A stretch of DNA of 28,742 nucleotides from a virus. Position 1 is the first letter of the stretch; each line of letters begins with the position of its first letter. Of the stretch, positions 7,930-16,051 are shown one piece after another. The stretch spans positions 1 to 28,742 of IMG/VR virus record IMGVR_UViG_3300035698_012669; one strand, given 5' to 3'. The notes beneath the pieces are model-generated. The model worked only from the letters and a program-made list of their open reading frames with translations. It was not told the origin of the DNA and made no database searches. The translations under genes were made by a program, and so were the position numbers.

Positions 7930-8886
7930 TTATTTTATTATATCTAATATTCTTGTTATACATCCCATAAACTGGATTTCTTTATCTATGACTAATGCTT
8001 CTTGGTACTGTGATTCTGCTAATATGAGAATAACTAGAAATTCCATTTTTACTGGACAGAAATCCTCTATTTTATCATATAAAAATCTATACATGTCTGT
8101 AAAATCCATTAACCTTGCATTAGCTATAGTTTTCCTGATATTTATGAATTTATTTCTTGGTATATCCTTTTGTTTAAGTATATCCAAAATCTTATTTTTA
8201 TAATCACCCTCATGTACAGTAAATTTATCAATTTTTAGTACTCCCTTTGATGTGGATAATTGACAAGTATTGATAACCTTTCTAATATCAGGATATGCAT
8301 TATCAATAATAGGTACTAAATCTGTAGGTTTAAACTGTACCTTTTCTTTTTGTAATATCTTTGACATATGAATTGCAATTTCCTTTTTAGATGGTGGCAC
8401 AACTTCAAATACCTGACATCTAGATTGTATAGGTTCTATAATTCGTTCTATATAATTACACGTCAATATAAATCTTGTATGTAATGAAAATGTTTCCATT
8501 AAATTACGAAGAACTGCCAGTCCACTAGCTGATATATAATCTGCCTCATCCAATACAATTATTTTCAATGGATTGAATCCCATTGTAGAGGCAAATCCTT
8601 TTACTTTATTTCTAATTGTATCCACGTTATTTTCATCTGATGCGTTGATGAACAAACTGTCACATTTAATAGTGTTTACCAACATTTTGGCTGCTGTAGA
8701 TTTACCACTTCCAGCTCTACCATGTAGAAGTAAGTGTGGAATATCTCCATCTTCTAAATAACTAGCGAACTTTTCTTTCAAATGGACATTACCTATATAC
8801 TCTTCTAATCTCTCTGGTCTATAACGTTCAGTCCATAAAGAATTTTTACTGTTTATTGATTCCTCTTCTAATTCAAAAAAACTCAT
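7930..8886 (-). CDS. 44: clamp loader large subunit, AAA+ ATPase (T4 gp44-like)
   Basis: The 318 residues match T4 gp44 (319) in length and motifs. Visible are the RFC box start LWTERYRPERLEEYIG (about 18-32), Walker A GRAGSGKST (56-64), Walker B IIVLDEAD (109-116), a sensor-1-type TCNY (142-145) and the SRC arginine-finger motif (155-157). With gp62 it opens and loads the gp45 clamp at primer ends using ATP. AGGA lies 7 bases before the ATG, one of the clearest Shine-Dalgarno signals in the window. The ATG also overlaps the stop of a frameshifted small ORF upstream. Assignment is secure. Confidence 0.93.
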   Translation of the reverse strand: MSFFELEEESINSKNSLWTERYRPERLEEYIGNVHLKEKFASYLEDGDIPHLLLHGRAGSGKSTAAKMLVNTIKCDSLFINASDENNVDTIRNKVKGFASTMGFNPLKIIVLDEADYISASGLAVLRNLMETFSLHTRFILTCNYIERIIEPIQSRCQVFEVVPPSKKEIAIHMSKILQKEKVQFKPTDLVPIIDNAYPDIRKVINTCQLSTSKGVLKIDKFTVHEGDYKNKILDILKQKDIPRNKFINIRKTIANARLMDFTDMYRFLYDKIEDFCPVKMEFLVILILAESQYQEALVIDKEIQFMGCITRILDIIK

Positions 8887-9093
8887 ATTAGTATCCTATT
8901 GTGTTTTATAATTTCTTCTTTAATACTTCTATTATTATTAAGATATGATATAACTTTATACCACTCGTCCCTATCTACAATTACATGCTCATTTTCAATA
9001 TGTAATTTGTTTTCCAATGCTGGATGACTATGTAAAAATCCATAATCAAACCCAGCAGGTTTATTTAATTGTATTTTTTTCTTTATTTTTCAT
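8883..9093 (-). pseudogene. 70-codon small gene with a one-base frameshift in an A7 run
   Basis: An ATG at 9093, overlapping the end of the 81-residue gene, opens MKNKEK. It reaches a long open frame ending at a TGA (8885-8883) that overlaps the gene 44 start, but only if one A is removed from the seven-A run at about 9080-9074. The long frame encodes PAGFDYGFLHSHPAL and VDRDEWYKVISYLNNN, which look like real protein, and the ATGA coupling at both ends fits this operon. Alternatively, a -1 slip on AAA at the stop of the upstream gene would fuse the frame to it. No start codon exists in the long frame itself. Function is unknown. Confidence 0.45.
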
Positions 9094-9328
9094 CGTTTTG
9101 TAAAAATTTAACTAATTTCAACATAATATCTCTATCAATAATCATTTGATCTTCATACGGTTCACCAAAACGAATTATATGCCAAATATGTCGGATTTTG
9201 TTTTTCCAACTTCGGTGACTAAATCGTTCGAAGATTGCAAGATAATATGAATTCATTTCCTCATCATATTGTACTTGTAATAATTCCGTTCCACACAAAC
9301 ATTCTAATATTATTTTATCATCTGTCAT
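9083..9328 (-). CDS. 81-residue hypothetical protein with CxC motif
   Basis: I recognise the pattern from many tailed-phage hypotheticals but know no function. It starts with IILECLCGTELLQVQYDEE, a beta hairpin with a C-x-C-G, and continues with YYLAIFERFSHRSWKNKIRHIWH, a basic aromatic stretch, then a short C-terminal helix. Two cysteines alone are too few for a zinc site unless it dimerises. The gene is two bases after the preceding small gene. Its last codons overlap the ATG at 9093 of the frameshifted ORF. Cytoplasmic, no membrane segment. Confidence 0.6.
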   Translation of the reverse strand: MTDDKIILECLCGTELLQVQYDEEMNSYYLAIFERFSHRSWKNKIRHIWHIIRFGEPYEDQMIIDRDIMLKLVKFLQNDEK

Positions 9329-9330
9329 AA

Positions 9331-9597
9331 TTATTTCACTTTTAATTCAAGTACACATACTTCTGTTAATCCATTTGTCCACGTGTAGTCATCGTTCTTT
9401 TCCCATTTATAGGGAAGTTCAGGCATTTCATCATCATCTTCGTACACATTATCATCTTCTTGTTGGTATATATTAACTAACTCTACTGCAATAGATACTG
9501 CATCATCTATATCACGATATACAATTGAAGTTATGCTACCGCCTTCAAACACAGATCCCTCATATATCCCATATACTGTTTCATATTTATTCGTCAT
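9331..9597 (-). CDS. small acidic hypothetical protein
   Basis: An open frame begins at a GTG at 9636, but I choose the ATG at 9597 because GGAG lies 3 bases before it and this shortens the overlap with the preceding gene to 11 bases. The resulting 88-residue protein starts MTNKYETVYGIYEG, has a strongly acidic middle (QQEDDNVYEDDDEMPEL) and ends with a W/Y-rich strand (YKWEKNDDYTW). It has no known motif, cysteine cluster or membrane helix beyond one isolated cysteine. It belongs to the string of small genes following dUTPase. No function can be assigned. Confidence 0.5.
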   Translation of the reverse strand: MTNKYETVYGIYEGSVFEGGSITSIVYRDIDDAVSIAVELVNIYQQEDDNVYEDDDEMPELPYKWEKNDDYTWTNGLTEVCVLELKVK

Positions 9598-9823
9598 CGT
9601 CTCCATAGTAATAAATGTTTGGATGTTTAAGTTCACCTGTCTTTTTATCGTTTTCCAACTGGTCTATAATATCTTGTTCGGTATACACTGTATTATCATA
9701 CATGACCTGTGTCATATATTCATCGTCAAAATATAAACTAATATGTGATGGTAACTTTCGGGTTTTCGCTTCTATTTTCCTTGTTGTAATATTTAAATTA
9801 ATTTCCGGTATGTCCATATCCAC
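9587..9823 (-). CDS. small hypothetical protein overlapping dUTPase
   Basis: This frame opens at a GTG (9823) or, two codons later, an ATG (9817), inside the last codons of the dUTPase gene. A GAGG-like sequence precedes the GTG. The product of about 76-78 residues has a basic patch (TTRKIEAKTRKLPSH) followed by an acidic tail ending in GDDDE. There is no recognisable domain. Overlapping starts on both sides indicate coupled translation. Function is unknown. Confidence 0.5.
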   Translation of the reverse strand: MDMDIPEINLNITTRKIEAKTRKLPSHISLYFDDEYMTQVMYDNTVYTEQDIIDQLENDKKTGELKHPNIYYYGDDDE

Positions 9824-10262
9824 CTGTTCCTCTATCCGTTTCAGTTAATTCATCCACTTCTACAAATTCCACAGTTGGTATAGGTTGTATCATCATTTGA
9901 CCAATACGATCACCAATTTCATATATTTCAGGTTCTGCCGTTGTAACCATATGAATACCATCAGCTCCAACATATTCCGCTTTTTTTGTGAACCAATAAC
10001 GAAAACCAACTTCACCACGATATCCTGAATCAATAACTCCTACAGAATTTTTTAACATTAAATCCTTTTTCGTTACAGATGATCTTGGAAATATCAATCC
10101 CACATACCCTTCGGGAATTTCAAATGCCAATCCCGTTCCATATTCAATAAATTTATCAGTTGTATGATAACTGGTAGCTACCAAATCAAAACAAGCATCT
10201 CCTTCTTTTGCGTATTTTGGAATTACTGCATCACTTTCAAGTCGTTTTATTTTTAATTTCAT
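9798..10262 (-). CDS. dut: dUTPase (dUTP diphosphatase)
   Basis: The 154-residue protein carries all five motifs of trimeric dUTPases in order: GDACFDLVA (21-29), PRSSVT (59-64), GVIDSGYRGEV (75-85), IGDRIGQMMI (116-125) and the C-terminal P-loop-like RGTGGYGHTG (144-153), which closes over the nucleotide. It hydrolyses dUTP to dUMP, preventing uracil incorporation and feeding thymidylate synthesis. With the RNR and thioredoxin in this window it completes a small nucleotide-supply set. The C-terminal motif has Y-G-H in place of the more common F-G-S but looks functional. Its end overlaps the next small gene. Confidence 0.95.
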   Translation of the reverse strand: MKLKIKRLESDAVIPKYAKEGDACFDLVATSYHTTDKFIEYGTGLAFEIPEGYVGLIFPRSSVTKKDLMLKNSVGVIDSGYRGEVGFRYWFTKKAEYVGADGIHMVTTAEPEIYEIGDRIGQMMIQPIPTVEFVEVDELTETDRGTGGYGHTGN

Positions 10263-10446
10263 TTTTTATCTTAGTTAATAATTTTGTTGCCAATTCTTTC
10301 TCTGTTGGTGCTGTATCATATTCATATGATGAGCATATTCCCTTACCTGTAGATATTCTATCAAGTACATCCAACATATCTTTGATCGTTTCCGAACCTG
10401 ATTGTTGTATTTGTTTTGCCAAATCTGTATTGTATATATTATCCAT
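10237..10446 (-). CDS. 69-residue hypothetical protein
   Basis: Not recognised. It is helical and mildly charged, with one cysteine. The region IKDMLDVLDRISTGKGI and the lysine-rich end KLLTKIKNEIKNK suggest a small alpha-helical fold. It overlaps the preceding 70-residue gene by 8 bases and the dUTPase start by 26 bases, so the three are translationally linked. No function can be assigned. Confidence 0.5.
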   Translation of the reverse strand: MDNIYNTDLAKQIQQSGSETIKDMLDVLDRISTGKGICSSYEYDTAPTEKELATKLLTKIKNEIKNKTT

Positions 10447-10651
10447 ATCTGAACATTATATCTTGTGCCAATTCAGGTATGTGATCTTTAATTTCTTCTG
10501 CGTATACAAGTATTGCTTTTCTACAAGCATCTATATGTCTGTCATCACCACTACCTTTTACTTTTAATACAAAATAGTGGTCTGTTGGATCTATTGATGT
10601 ACCGTCTGTTCTTTTTATAGTATATTTTTTATATAATCCTGGATCTGTCAT
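10439..10651 (-). CDS. 70-residue phage hypothetical protein
   Basis: This type (KYTIKRTDGTSIDPTDHYFVLKV, then an alanine/charge-rich helix DACRKAILVYAEEI) is a familiar small-phage-protein pattern: a short beta sheet followed by a helix, often near DNA-metabolism genes. I know no established function. It starts 2 bases after the terminase-like gene stop and overlaps the following gene by 8 bases. No membrane segment is present. Confidence 0.55.
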   Translation of the reverse strand: MTDPGLYKKYTIKRTDGTSIDPTDHYFVLKVKGSGDDRHIDACRKAILVYAEEIKDHIPELAQDIMFRYG

Positions 10652-10653
10652 AA

Positions 10654-11463
10654 TTATTCTTCTTTAAAGTTTCCATTTATTTCACTGTTGAAAAGATTCT
10701 CATCAAATGCGTAGGTCTTTTTTTTATAAGATAACCACTCTTCATCTCGTTCAGGATGATCTCTCCAATCATATTTTAGCTTTTTAAATTGATTTTCCTC
10801 TTTCCATAATTTATAAAATAAGTTTTGTTTTACATTAGGAGTCGATTGTATGATAATTTTTGCACTTGGAACTAATCTCATGTACTGATATATATCTTCT
10901 TGGCGATTATTAAATGCGAAATCATTAGATATGATCAGAGAAGGTTTTATTGATTTTATTTTTTTATCTGTTGTAACGTTAGTATACTTTATATAAGAAC
11001 CGTTACTAAATTTAAGATCTCGCTGATTAGGTAATACGGGGATGGATGAATTTAACGCATATAGTTCATTTAAATTTTGAAAAAATCTATCTTTATTTTT
11101 TTGTTCTATATGTCTATTTACTGAAAAATTTATAGTAGTAAAGTTATCATTAAAAAACATACTATGAATTGAATATACTGTTAATAAATTATCCATTCCC
11201 ATTTGCCTTGCTGAACATATCATATGTTTAGTATTTGATACCAATGATTGTAGTATCTCTTTTTGAAACGGATATAATTTAAACGGTATAAGTCCATTTT
11301 CAACAGTTTGTATTTTCATATAATTCTCTACAAAATACGTAATATCTGTTTTACATCGTTCAAATTCGGTCAGAGTTTCTACATTATCAATACTAATCCA
11401 CTTAGGTAGCGTAACCCCAAATGGTAGTATTGCCATTGTTTTAATAAAATTTAGTCGTTTCAT
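10654..11463 (-). CDS. terminase large-subunit-like ATPase domain with ruined Walker motifs, no nuclease domain
   Basis: The 269 residues follow the ATPase half of T4-like TerL (gp17): the adenine-binding FKLYPFQKEILQ, a P-loop position ICSARQMGMDNLLTVY, the segment FSNGSYIKYTNVTTDKKIKS, the Walker-B position LIISNDFAF, the coupling motif IIIQSTPN and the closing NLFNSEINGNFKEE, which matches the gp17 end of subdomain II. The catalytic residues are altered: the P-loop Lys/Thr (RQxGKT/S) is replaced by M and D, and the Walker B Asp-Glu by Asn-Asp. The whole RNase H-like nuclease domain is absent. The N-terminus (KRLNFIKTMAILPFG) is unusually hydrophobic. It is probably a paralogue with a structural or regulatory role, or a decayed copy. 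It is not the packaging motor. Confidence 0.6.
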   Translation of the reverse strand: MKRLNFIKTMAILPFGVTLPKWISIDNVETLTEFERCKTDITYFVENYMKIQTVENGLIPFKLYPFQKEILQSLVSNTKHMICSARQMGMDNLLTVYSIHSMFFNDNFTTINFSVNRHIEQKNKDRFFQNLNELYALNSSIPVLPNQRDLKFSNGSYIKYTNVTTDKKIKSIKPSLIISNDFAFNNRQEDIYQYMRLVPSAKIIIQSTPNVKQNLFYKLWKEENQFKKLKYDWRDHPERDEEWLSYKKKTYAFDENLFNSEINGNFKEE

Positions 11464-11479
11464 TATGTTTTATTTTTAA

Positions 11480-12721
11480 TTATCTACCCACTTCTTTGAT
11501 ATATTTTTTCTTGGCAGTTTCCCAATCCATACCTATGATCGGAAGATACCATAATAACTCAGGTTTTATTCTATCGTCCTCAATTAATTTTAGGTATCGC
11601 CTTTTAGCTTTTTTCTTCCACCATTTCAAAGAGTATTCATCACCTTCTTTAAATTTAGTTTTCATCACTAAATCTTCTTCAGGTATTTCATCTCGTAAAA
11701 ATTCATTACCGTTATCATACATCATTGCTAAATATACACCACGCTTAAATCCATGGTGGTACTCTGATTGTTTGATTCCTAATTCTTTAAATATCATACC
11801 TAATATTCGCTGTTTAATACCACTAACTGGGCCAGATGCACCCTCTCCCGTTCCCATACTTTTACCGTTGCGGATACGTTCATTTGTGATCTTTTTCTCA
11901 TAATCATCTGCTCTATGCTTTTTTAACCATTGATGCCAAGGTTCGTATACAGAATCATCAGGTTTGATACTAATTTTGCCTTTACTTTCACCTAGAGTTT
12001 TAAAATGTGGTATACCATTATACTGTGAATGAACTCCATATAAAGAAGTAGTACCAACTCCTATTAATCTATCACCATATTTACTTTCCCATGCATCCCT
12101 TACAACTGGAGATGTTGCCATACACGCAATTAACTTACCTCCTAAAAAATTATATCCCAATGGTTGTGTAGAAACTATAGTTGTTGCAATAGCAGTATTG
12201 TTTAATTTACCTTTTTTAAATCTATCATCACGCGACCATCCAATATAAGCATCTCTTACTCCAAGTGAAGTTACATCAGAACCAACTGAAATTTGTCCTA
12301 ATATTTTATTAGTTTTTTTATCACGAACATTAAATTTTAGATTTCTACCAGGATTAGCTACATATGCCATTGTATGAATTAGTTTCCTTACTTCAACCCA
12401 TTGAGTCGCATCATCAGAATTTTCTATATATTCTACAAATGGTTCTAATTCATCTATTTCTTTTAATGTTACATCAACGTTATAAATATCTTTCGGCATC
12501 CATAATTGATCATAATTTAATGCCAATTGAGATTTTTTTGAATATGATGATTTTAAATCTTTGTTCCACTCTTCCCATTTTTTATAAAGAGTTTGTTCCT
12601 CTACACTCATATTATAAAGATAGTCCATATTTTCTATAAACTTCTTTTTTTCTACTTCAAAGTTAAATTCACCATCATCAAAATCATCACCATTATCCCA
12701 AAAATTATTATTTCCTATCAT
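11480..12721 (-). CDS. DruA/DUF4338-like protein
   Basis: This 413-residue protein contains the DUF4338 (DruA) type core: RNLKFNVRDKKTNKILGQIS, YIGWSRDDRF, LNNTAIATTIVSTQPLGYNF, GGKLIACM, and WESKYGDRLIGVGTTSLYG. It is flanked by an acidic N-terminus (DNGDDFDDGEF) and a basic C-terminal region. DruA is a component of bacterial Druantia anti-phage systems, but its biochemical activity is not established, and related stand-alone copies occur in phages. Here it is not accompanied by the Druantia helicase. It starts 2 bases after the full-length end of the glycosyltransferase gene. A role in modifying or protecting phage DNA is conceivable from the neighbouring Mom-like genes but is inference. 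Confidence 0.6.
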   Translation of the reverse strand: MIGNNNFWDNGDDFDDGEFNFEVEKKKFIENMDYLYNMSVEEQTLYKKWEEWNKDLKSSYSKKSQLALNYDQLWMPKDIYNVDVTLKEIDELEPFVEYIENSDDATQWVEVRKLIHTMAYVANPGRNLKFNVRDKKTNKILGQISVGSDVTSLGVRDAYIGWSRDDRFKKGKLNNTAIATTIVSTQPLGYNFLGGKLIACMATSPVVRDAWESKYGDRLIGVGTTSLYGVHSQYNGIPHFKTLGESKGKISIKPDDSVYEPWHQWLKKHRADDYEKKITNERIRNGKSMGTGEGASGPVSGIKQRILGMIFKELGIKQSEYHHGFKRGVYLAMMYDNGNEFLRDEIPEEDLVMKTKFKEGDEYSLKWWKKKAKRRYLKLIEDDRIKPELLWYLPIIGMDWETAKKKYIKEVGR

Positions 12722-12723
12722 AG

Positions 12724-13860
12724 TTATCGTTCACTGAATTTTTCATGTAATTTTTTTAACATTATACTTTCATTTTTAGATAGTTCTTTGGCTCTTTTTA
12801 AACTCATTTGTTCACGCTCTTGTCTATAACTATCGTTATCTAATATTTTGTCCAACGCATCAAAAAGGTCTGATTTGTATTAAAAAAATAAACCGTCTGG
12901 TTCAATTTCTCTGTAACATAACGATTCCTGATAAATCATAGGTGTACCGTTCATAAGACAATCTGTAGCAGATACCGACCATCCGTAATTTGTTTGTCGC
13001 ATTTGAACACCTACTTTACATTCCTGTAACCTTTTGTAGTATTCTTGTTTTGGTGATTTGGAATTATCTATCCAATTTTCAGGAGACTTACGATTTAATT
13101 GTGGAATCCAAACTACAAAATCATCACGCCGTTCTCTATACTCTCTCATTAATTTTAAAAATTTAGGATATCCCTTATACCCTGCAGCTCGGTGATTAAA
13201 TACAATAATATTTCGCTTATCAGTTGATGGAGTTTCAATAATCTTATTTTCTTGAACTCCTAAATTCCAAACTTGTAAAATAGAATCTAATTTCTGTACA
13301 AACGATTTATTAAATATTTCTCCAGCTTCTTTTAAAACACGATTCTTTTGATCTAATGTATTTAAATAACACGTTTCCATTTGAGATACACCTAATAATT
13401 CAACAGGCAACCATAACCATTTTGGTTTCCCTGGTCGATTATCAGGCCCATTTGCAACCGATGTTTCCCACCAATGACAATATCCGATTATTGATGTATC
13501 CATGTGCTTTTTATATCTCCCAACTTGTGTCCAATCTGGTAAATGAGAATAAATAATATCATAATCTACATCACGCAATAAAGCTACCAATTTATCATCA
13601 GGAAATGATCTTTGATTCATCATATCACCTGGAATATCCATTTGATGTTGTTTCACATTTCCTAAGTTTAGCTTTTTACTTACATTGCCAGTGGGCATTA
13701 TAATATGCCAAAAATAATCACCATATAGCTCTAAACCTTTAATATGGTTATAGATAACATCTACAAATGAATCCTTTTCAATATTAGATGAATTAGTAAT
13801 ATTTGGTATTACTAATATTTTTTTACTATTATTATAATCTATACTATCCCAATATTTCAT
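12724..13860 (-). pseudogene. glycosyltransferase gene interrupted by an in-frame TAA
   Basis: From the ATG at 13860 the reading frame gives 326 residues of a GT-B-like glycosyltransferase (GYCHWWETS, FNHRAAGYKGYPKFLKL, then a donor-site segment SATDCLMNGTPMIYQES) and stops at a TAA (12882-12880) in DGLFF-stop. The same frame then continues open for 51 codons (YKSDLFDALDKIL, YRQEREQ, KLHEKFSER) to a TAA at 12726-12724, two bases before the next gene. That extension is the expected C-terminal helix of such enzymes and restores normal gene spacing. The TAA follows a T7 run, so two compensating base-call slips, a true nonsense mutation or readthrough are all possible. The truncated form may lack stability. 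Confidence 0.65.
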
Positions 13861-13891
13861 TATTTATTTAATTTAAAAATCAATACATTAC

Positions 13892-14694
13892 TTACCAATA
13901 ATTCTGCTTAAAATCAGAATCAGGTGAATATGTAAGGTGGTGTTCTATATCTGGCATAAATTTATCTACATCCTTTGGGTATGGATATATATCATGCTTT
14001 AATCGTTTGTGTAAATTTTTCTTCTCAGCTTTTGATTGTGCTAGTATTTGAATGTATCGGTGTTTAGGCGGTTCCATTCTTCTCCAAAATTCTTTATAGC
14101 CATCTTTTCCGATTTCATGTTTCAAATGTTCTAAATTTGAACTTCCCCATTTTGTATATACCGTTCTGGAATGAATCCATTTGTATGGATCTTTCTGTAA
14201 AGATATTCCATAATTGGGCATAAGTGCTATTTCATCTGAAGTAGATTGGTAAATCCAATTCGTAGCTTGATAGATTCCACCTAAATGACCTTGTCCATTA
14301 TCTGCGTAACTAAGTAAAACTTTGATGTTTTCATCATTTTCTTTTATCCATCGGAAAGTTTTTGCCAATGCATTAGATTCAATATTTGTTCCATATCCAT
14401 CGTGAATATACAACCTAGTCAATTCTAATACATTATCTTTCGTAAGACCGTCACAAATAGATGTTGGTGCCTTTGCCCTACTGGAAAGCCATATATAGCA
14501 CAACCAACTAAGGTATCATTGTTACCAAGTATATCTTCTTCATCTTCCTCATAATAAATACCAATTGCGTATCTACAAGCACTCCAATAATGAGTATAGT
14601 GATATTTTACTATTAAATCTTTAGCTATATTTTTATTTATAAGCGAAACTTTAACTTTATCTGTATCACAATATTTTTTTCCCTCTACTTTCAT
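13892..14694 (-). pseudogene. Mom-like DNA-modification protein (GNAT fold), frameshifted
   Basis: Two overlapping frames (14694-14425 and 14503-13892) make one protein of about 267 residues if a single G is restored in the GGG at 14478-14476. The N-part has DLIVKYHYTHYW and LVGCAIYGFPVG. The C-part has LELTRLYIHDGYG, LLSYADNGQGHLGGIYQATNW and PKHRYIQILAQSKAEKK. This is the layout of phage Mu Mom and relatives, acetyltransferase-fold enzymes that convert adenine in DNA to N6-carbamoylmethyladenine to resist restriction. A second homologue lies at 15365-16019. The start overlaps the HD gene stop (ATGA). Frameshift cause: sequence error, phase variation or decay. Confidence 0.65.
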
Positions 14695-15356
14695 TTACTC
14701 TTCGTTCTTTCATATTCGGCCAATTCAATTCTACAGCTCATTATATCCCCCCAATGAATAATATACGGCAACTCCGTTTTAAGAAATCCACCTGGAGAAT
14801 AGTTAATATAATATGATTTTGCTGATTCATTATATAACCCATCTGCCAATTTAATACCTAACATTTCTTTTTGACTGTATTTAATACCATATTGATTCAA
14901 TAACCATAAGGCTCTATCTGTTACATCCATCCAGTGTAATTCAGGGTTAACTACAAATAATGAATTTTGATTCTTTCTATGCCAGTCCGATGTTTGTTCT
15001 ATATAGTGAGGTTTTTCACCATCACCAACTTTACCTAAATCATGGTGAAGTGCTGCGAAAAACAGTTCTTCATCTGTAAAATTAATGTTTCCACCACCAT
15101 CCGCAAACATTTTTTTAATGTTATATGCATTCTTACATACATTTAAAACGTGATCCATATATCCACCTACATAAGCGGAATGAAAATGAGCTTTACCACT
15201 TGAGGGCGCAAACATCATTTCTTCTCCTAATTCATCCATTGAATACATATGTAATAATTTATTTAAGCGTTCTTCATCATTTGAAAATGCCTTTTTTATA
15301 AATTCAAGAAATCGTTCGTAATTTTTAACTAATTGCTCTTCGTTATATTTTATCAT
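14691..15356 (-). CDS. HD-domain phosphohydrolase
   Basis: The 221-residue protein has the HD superfamily arrangement: H59 in HFHSAYVGGYMDHV (with H69), the doublet AALHHDLGKVG (H105, D106) and a later aspartate in GIKLADG (D172). Enzymes of this fold hydrolyse phosphate esters of nucleotides or cyclic nucleotides with divalent metals. In phages they have been linked to dNTP metabolism and, in some cases, to removing host dNTPs or signalling nucleotides. The substrate cannot be read from these motifs. It lies between the two Mom-like genes, overlapping one by 4 bases and starting 8 bases after the extended end of the other, so it may be part of a DNA-modification module. Confidence 0.75.
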   Translation of the reverse strand: MIKYNEEQLVKNYERFLEFIKKAFSNDEERLNKLLHMYSMDELGEEMMFAPSSGKAHFHSAYVGGYMDHVLNVCKNAYNIKKMFADGGGNINFTDEELFFAALHHDLGKVGDGEKPHYIEQTSDWHRKNQNSLFVVNPELHWMDVTDRALWLLNQYGIKYSQKEMLGIKLADGLYNESAKSYYINYSPGGFLKTELPYIIHWGDIMSCRIELAEYERTKSK

Positions 15357-15364
15357 AGTTCCTT

Positions 15365-16019
15365 TTAAAAAAATTTGTTTATCATAACAGTATGGTCTGG
15401 ATCATAACTCGCATCATATCTACTATTTTCTCCTTTGGGATATGGCAAAATTTCATATAATTCAGAAATTTCTGTTTTTAATCTTCGTCTATCCGATTTT
15501 GTACCTGTTACTTGAAAATATCTATGCTTCCCAACTTGGTCTTTTGTCTCAACTATATTTTCCCATTTCTACTAATTTAGGAATAGATGATGTTCCGTAG
15601 ATATCATGAACTGATCTTCTAGAAATTTTCTTTCCATTCACAAACATGAGTTTTTCAGCAGATGAATATCCAGTGTATAACCAATTTGTAGCTTGATATA
15701 TGTAACCATAATGTCCTTGATTTTCATCAGCGTATGAAACAACTACCGATGGTTCATTAATTTGTTTTAATGATTGAGACAAAAACCAAGATAAGGTATT
15801 CTTTTTAAGTTCATCATTTAACACCATTCTACTCAATTCATATACAGAGGTTGAAAAATCAAAAGAACCAGTTGGATATGAAAATGCACAAATCCCTTCT
15901 AATTTAGAATCAATAACTAATCCAAAAGTAAAGGCAATTGAAAATGGCATTCGTTTTAAATAATGTTTTTTCAAAAACCAATCTTTATATGTAGATTTAT
16001 TTAATCTTACTACATCCAT
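15365..16019 (-). pseudogene. second Mom-like DNA-modification protein, frameshifted near the 3' end
   Basis: The first frame (16019-15549, 156 residues) contains KHYLKRMPFSIAFTFGLV, LEGICAFSYPTGS, VYELSRMVLNDEL and VVSYADENQGHYGYIYQATN, the same ordered motifs as the Mom-like gene at 13892-14694. It stops at a TGA, but the neighbouring frame continues VGKHRYFQVTGTKSDRRRLK and LPYPKGENSRY to a TAA at 15367-15365, again matching the other copy's C-terminus. Removing one base, most simply a G from the GGG at 15564-15562, joins them into about 217 residues ending 8 bases before the HD gene. The core acetyltransferase-like domain is intact in the first frame. Substrate: DNA adenine, by homology only. 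Confidence 0.65.
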
Positions 16020-16051
16020 ATTAATCTTTACTTTTGGATAGTTACTATCTA

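Noticed and set aside
12880-12882. Genome-wide stop-codon recoding
   Set aside because: TAA, TAG and TGA all terminate other clearly intact genes at expected lengths, so one internal TAA does not support an alternative code.
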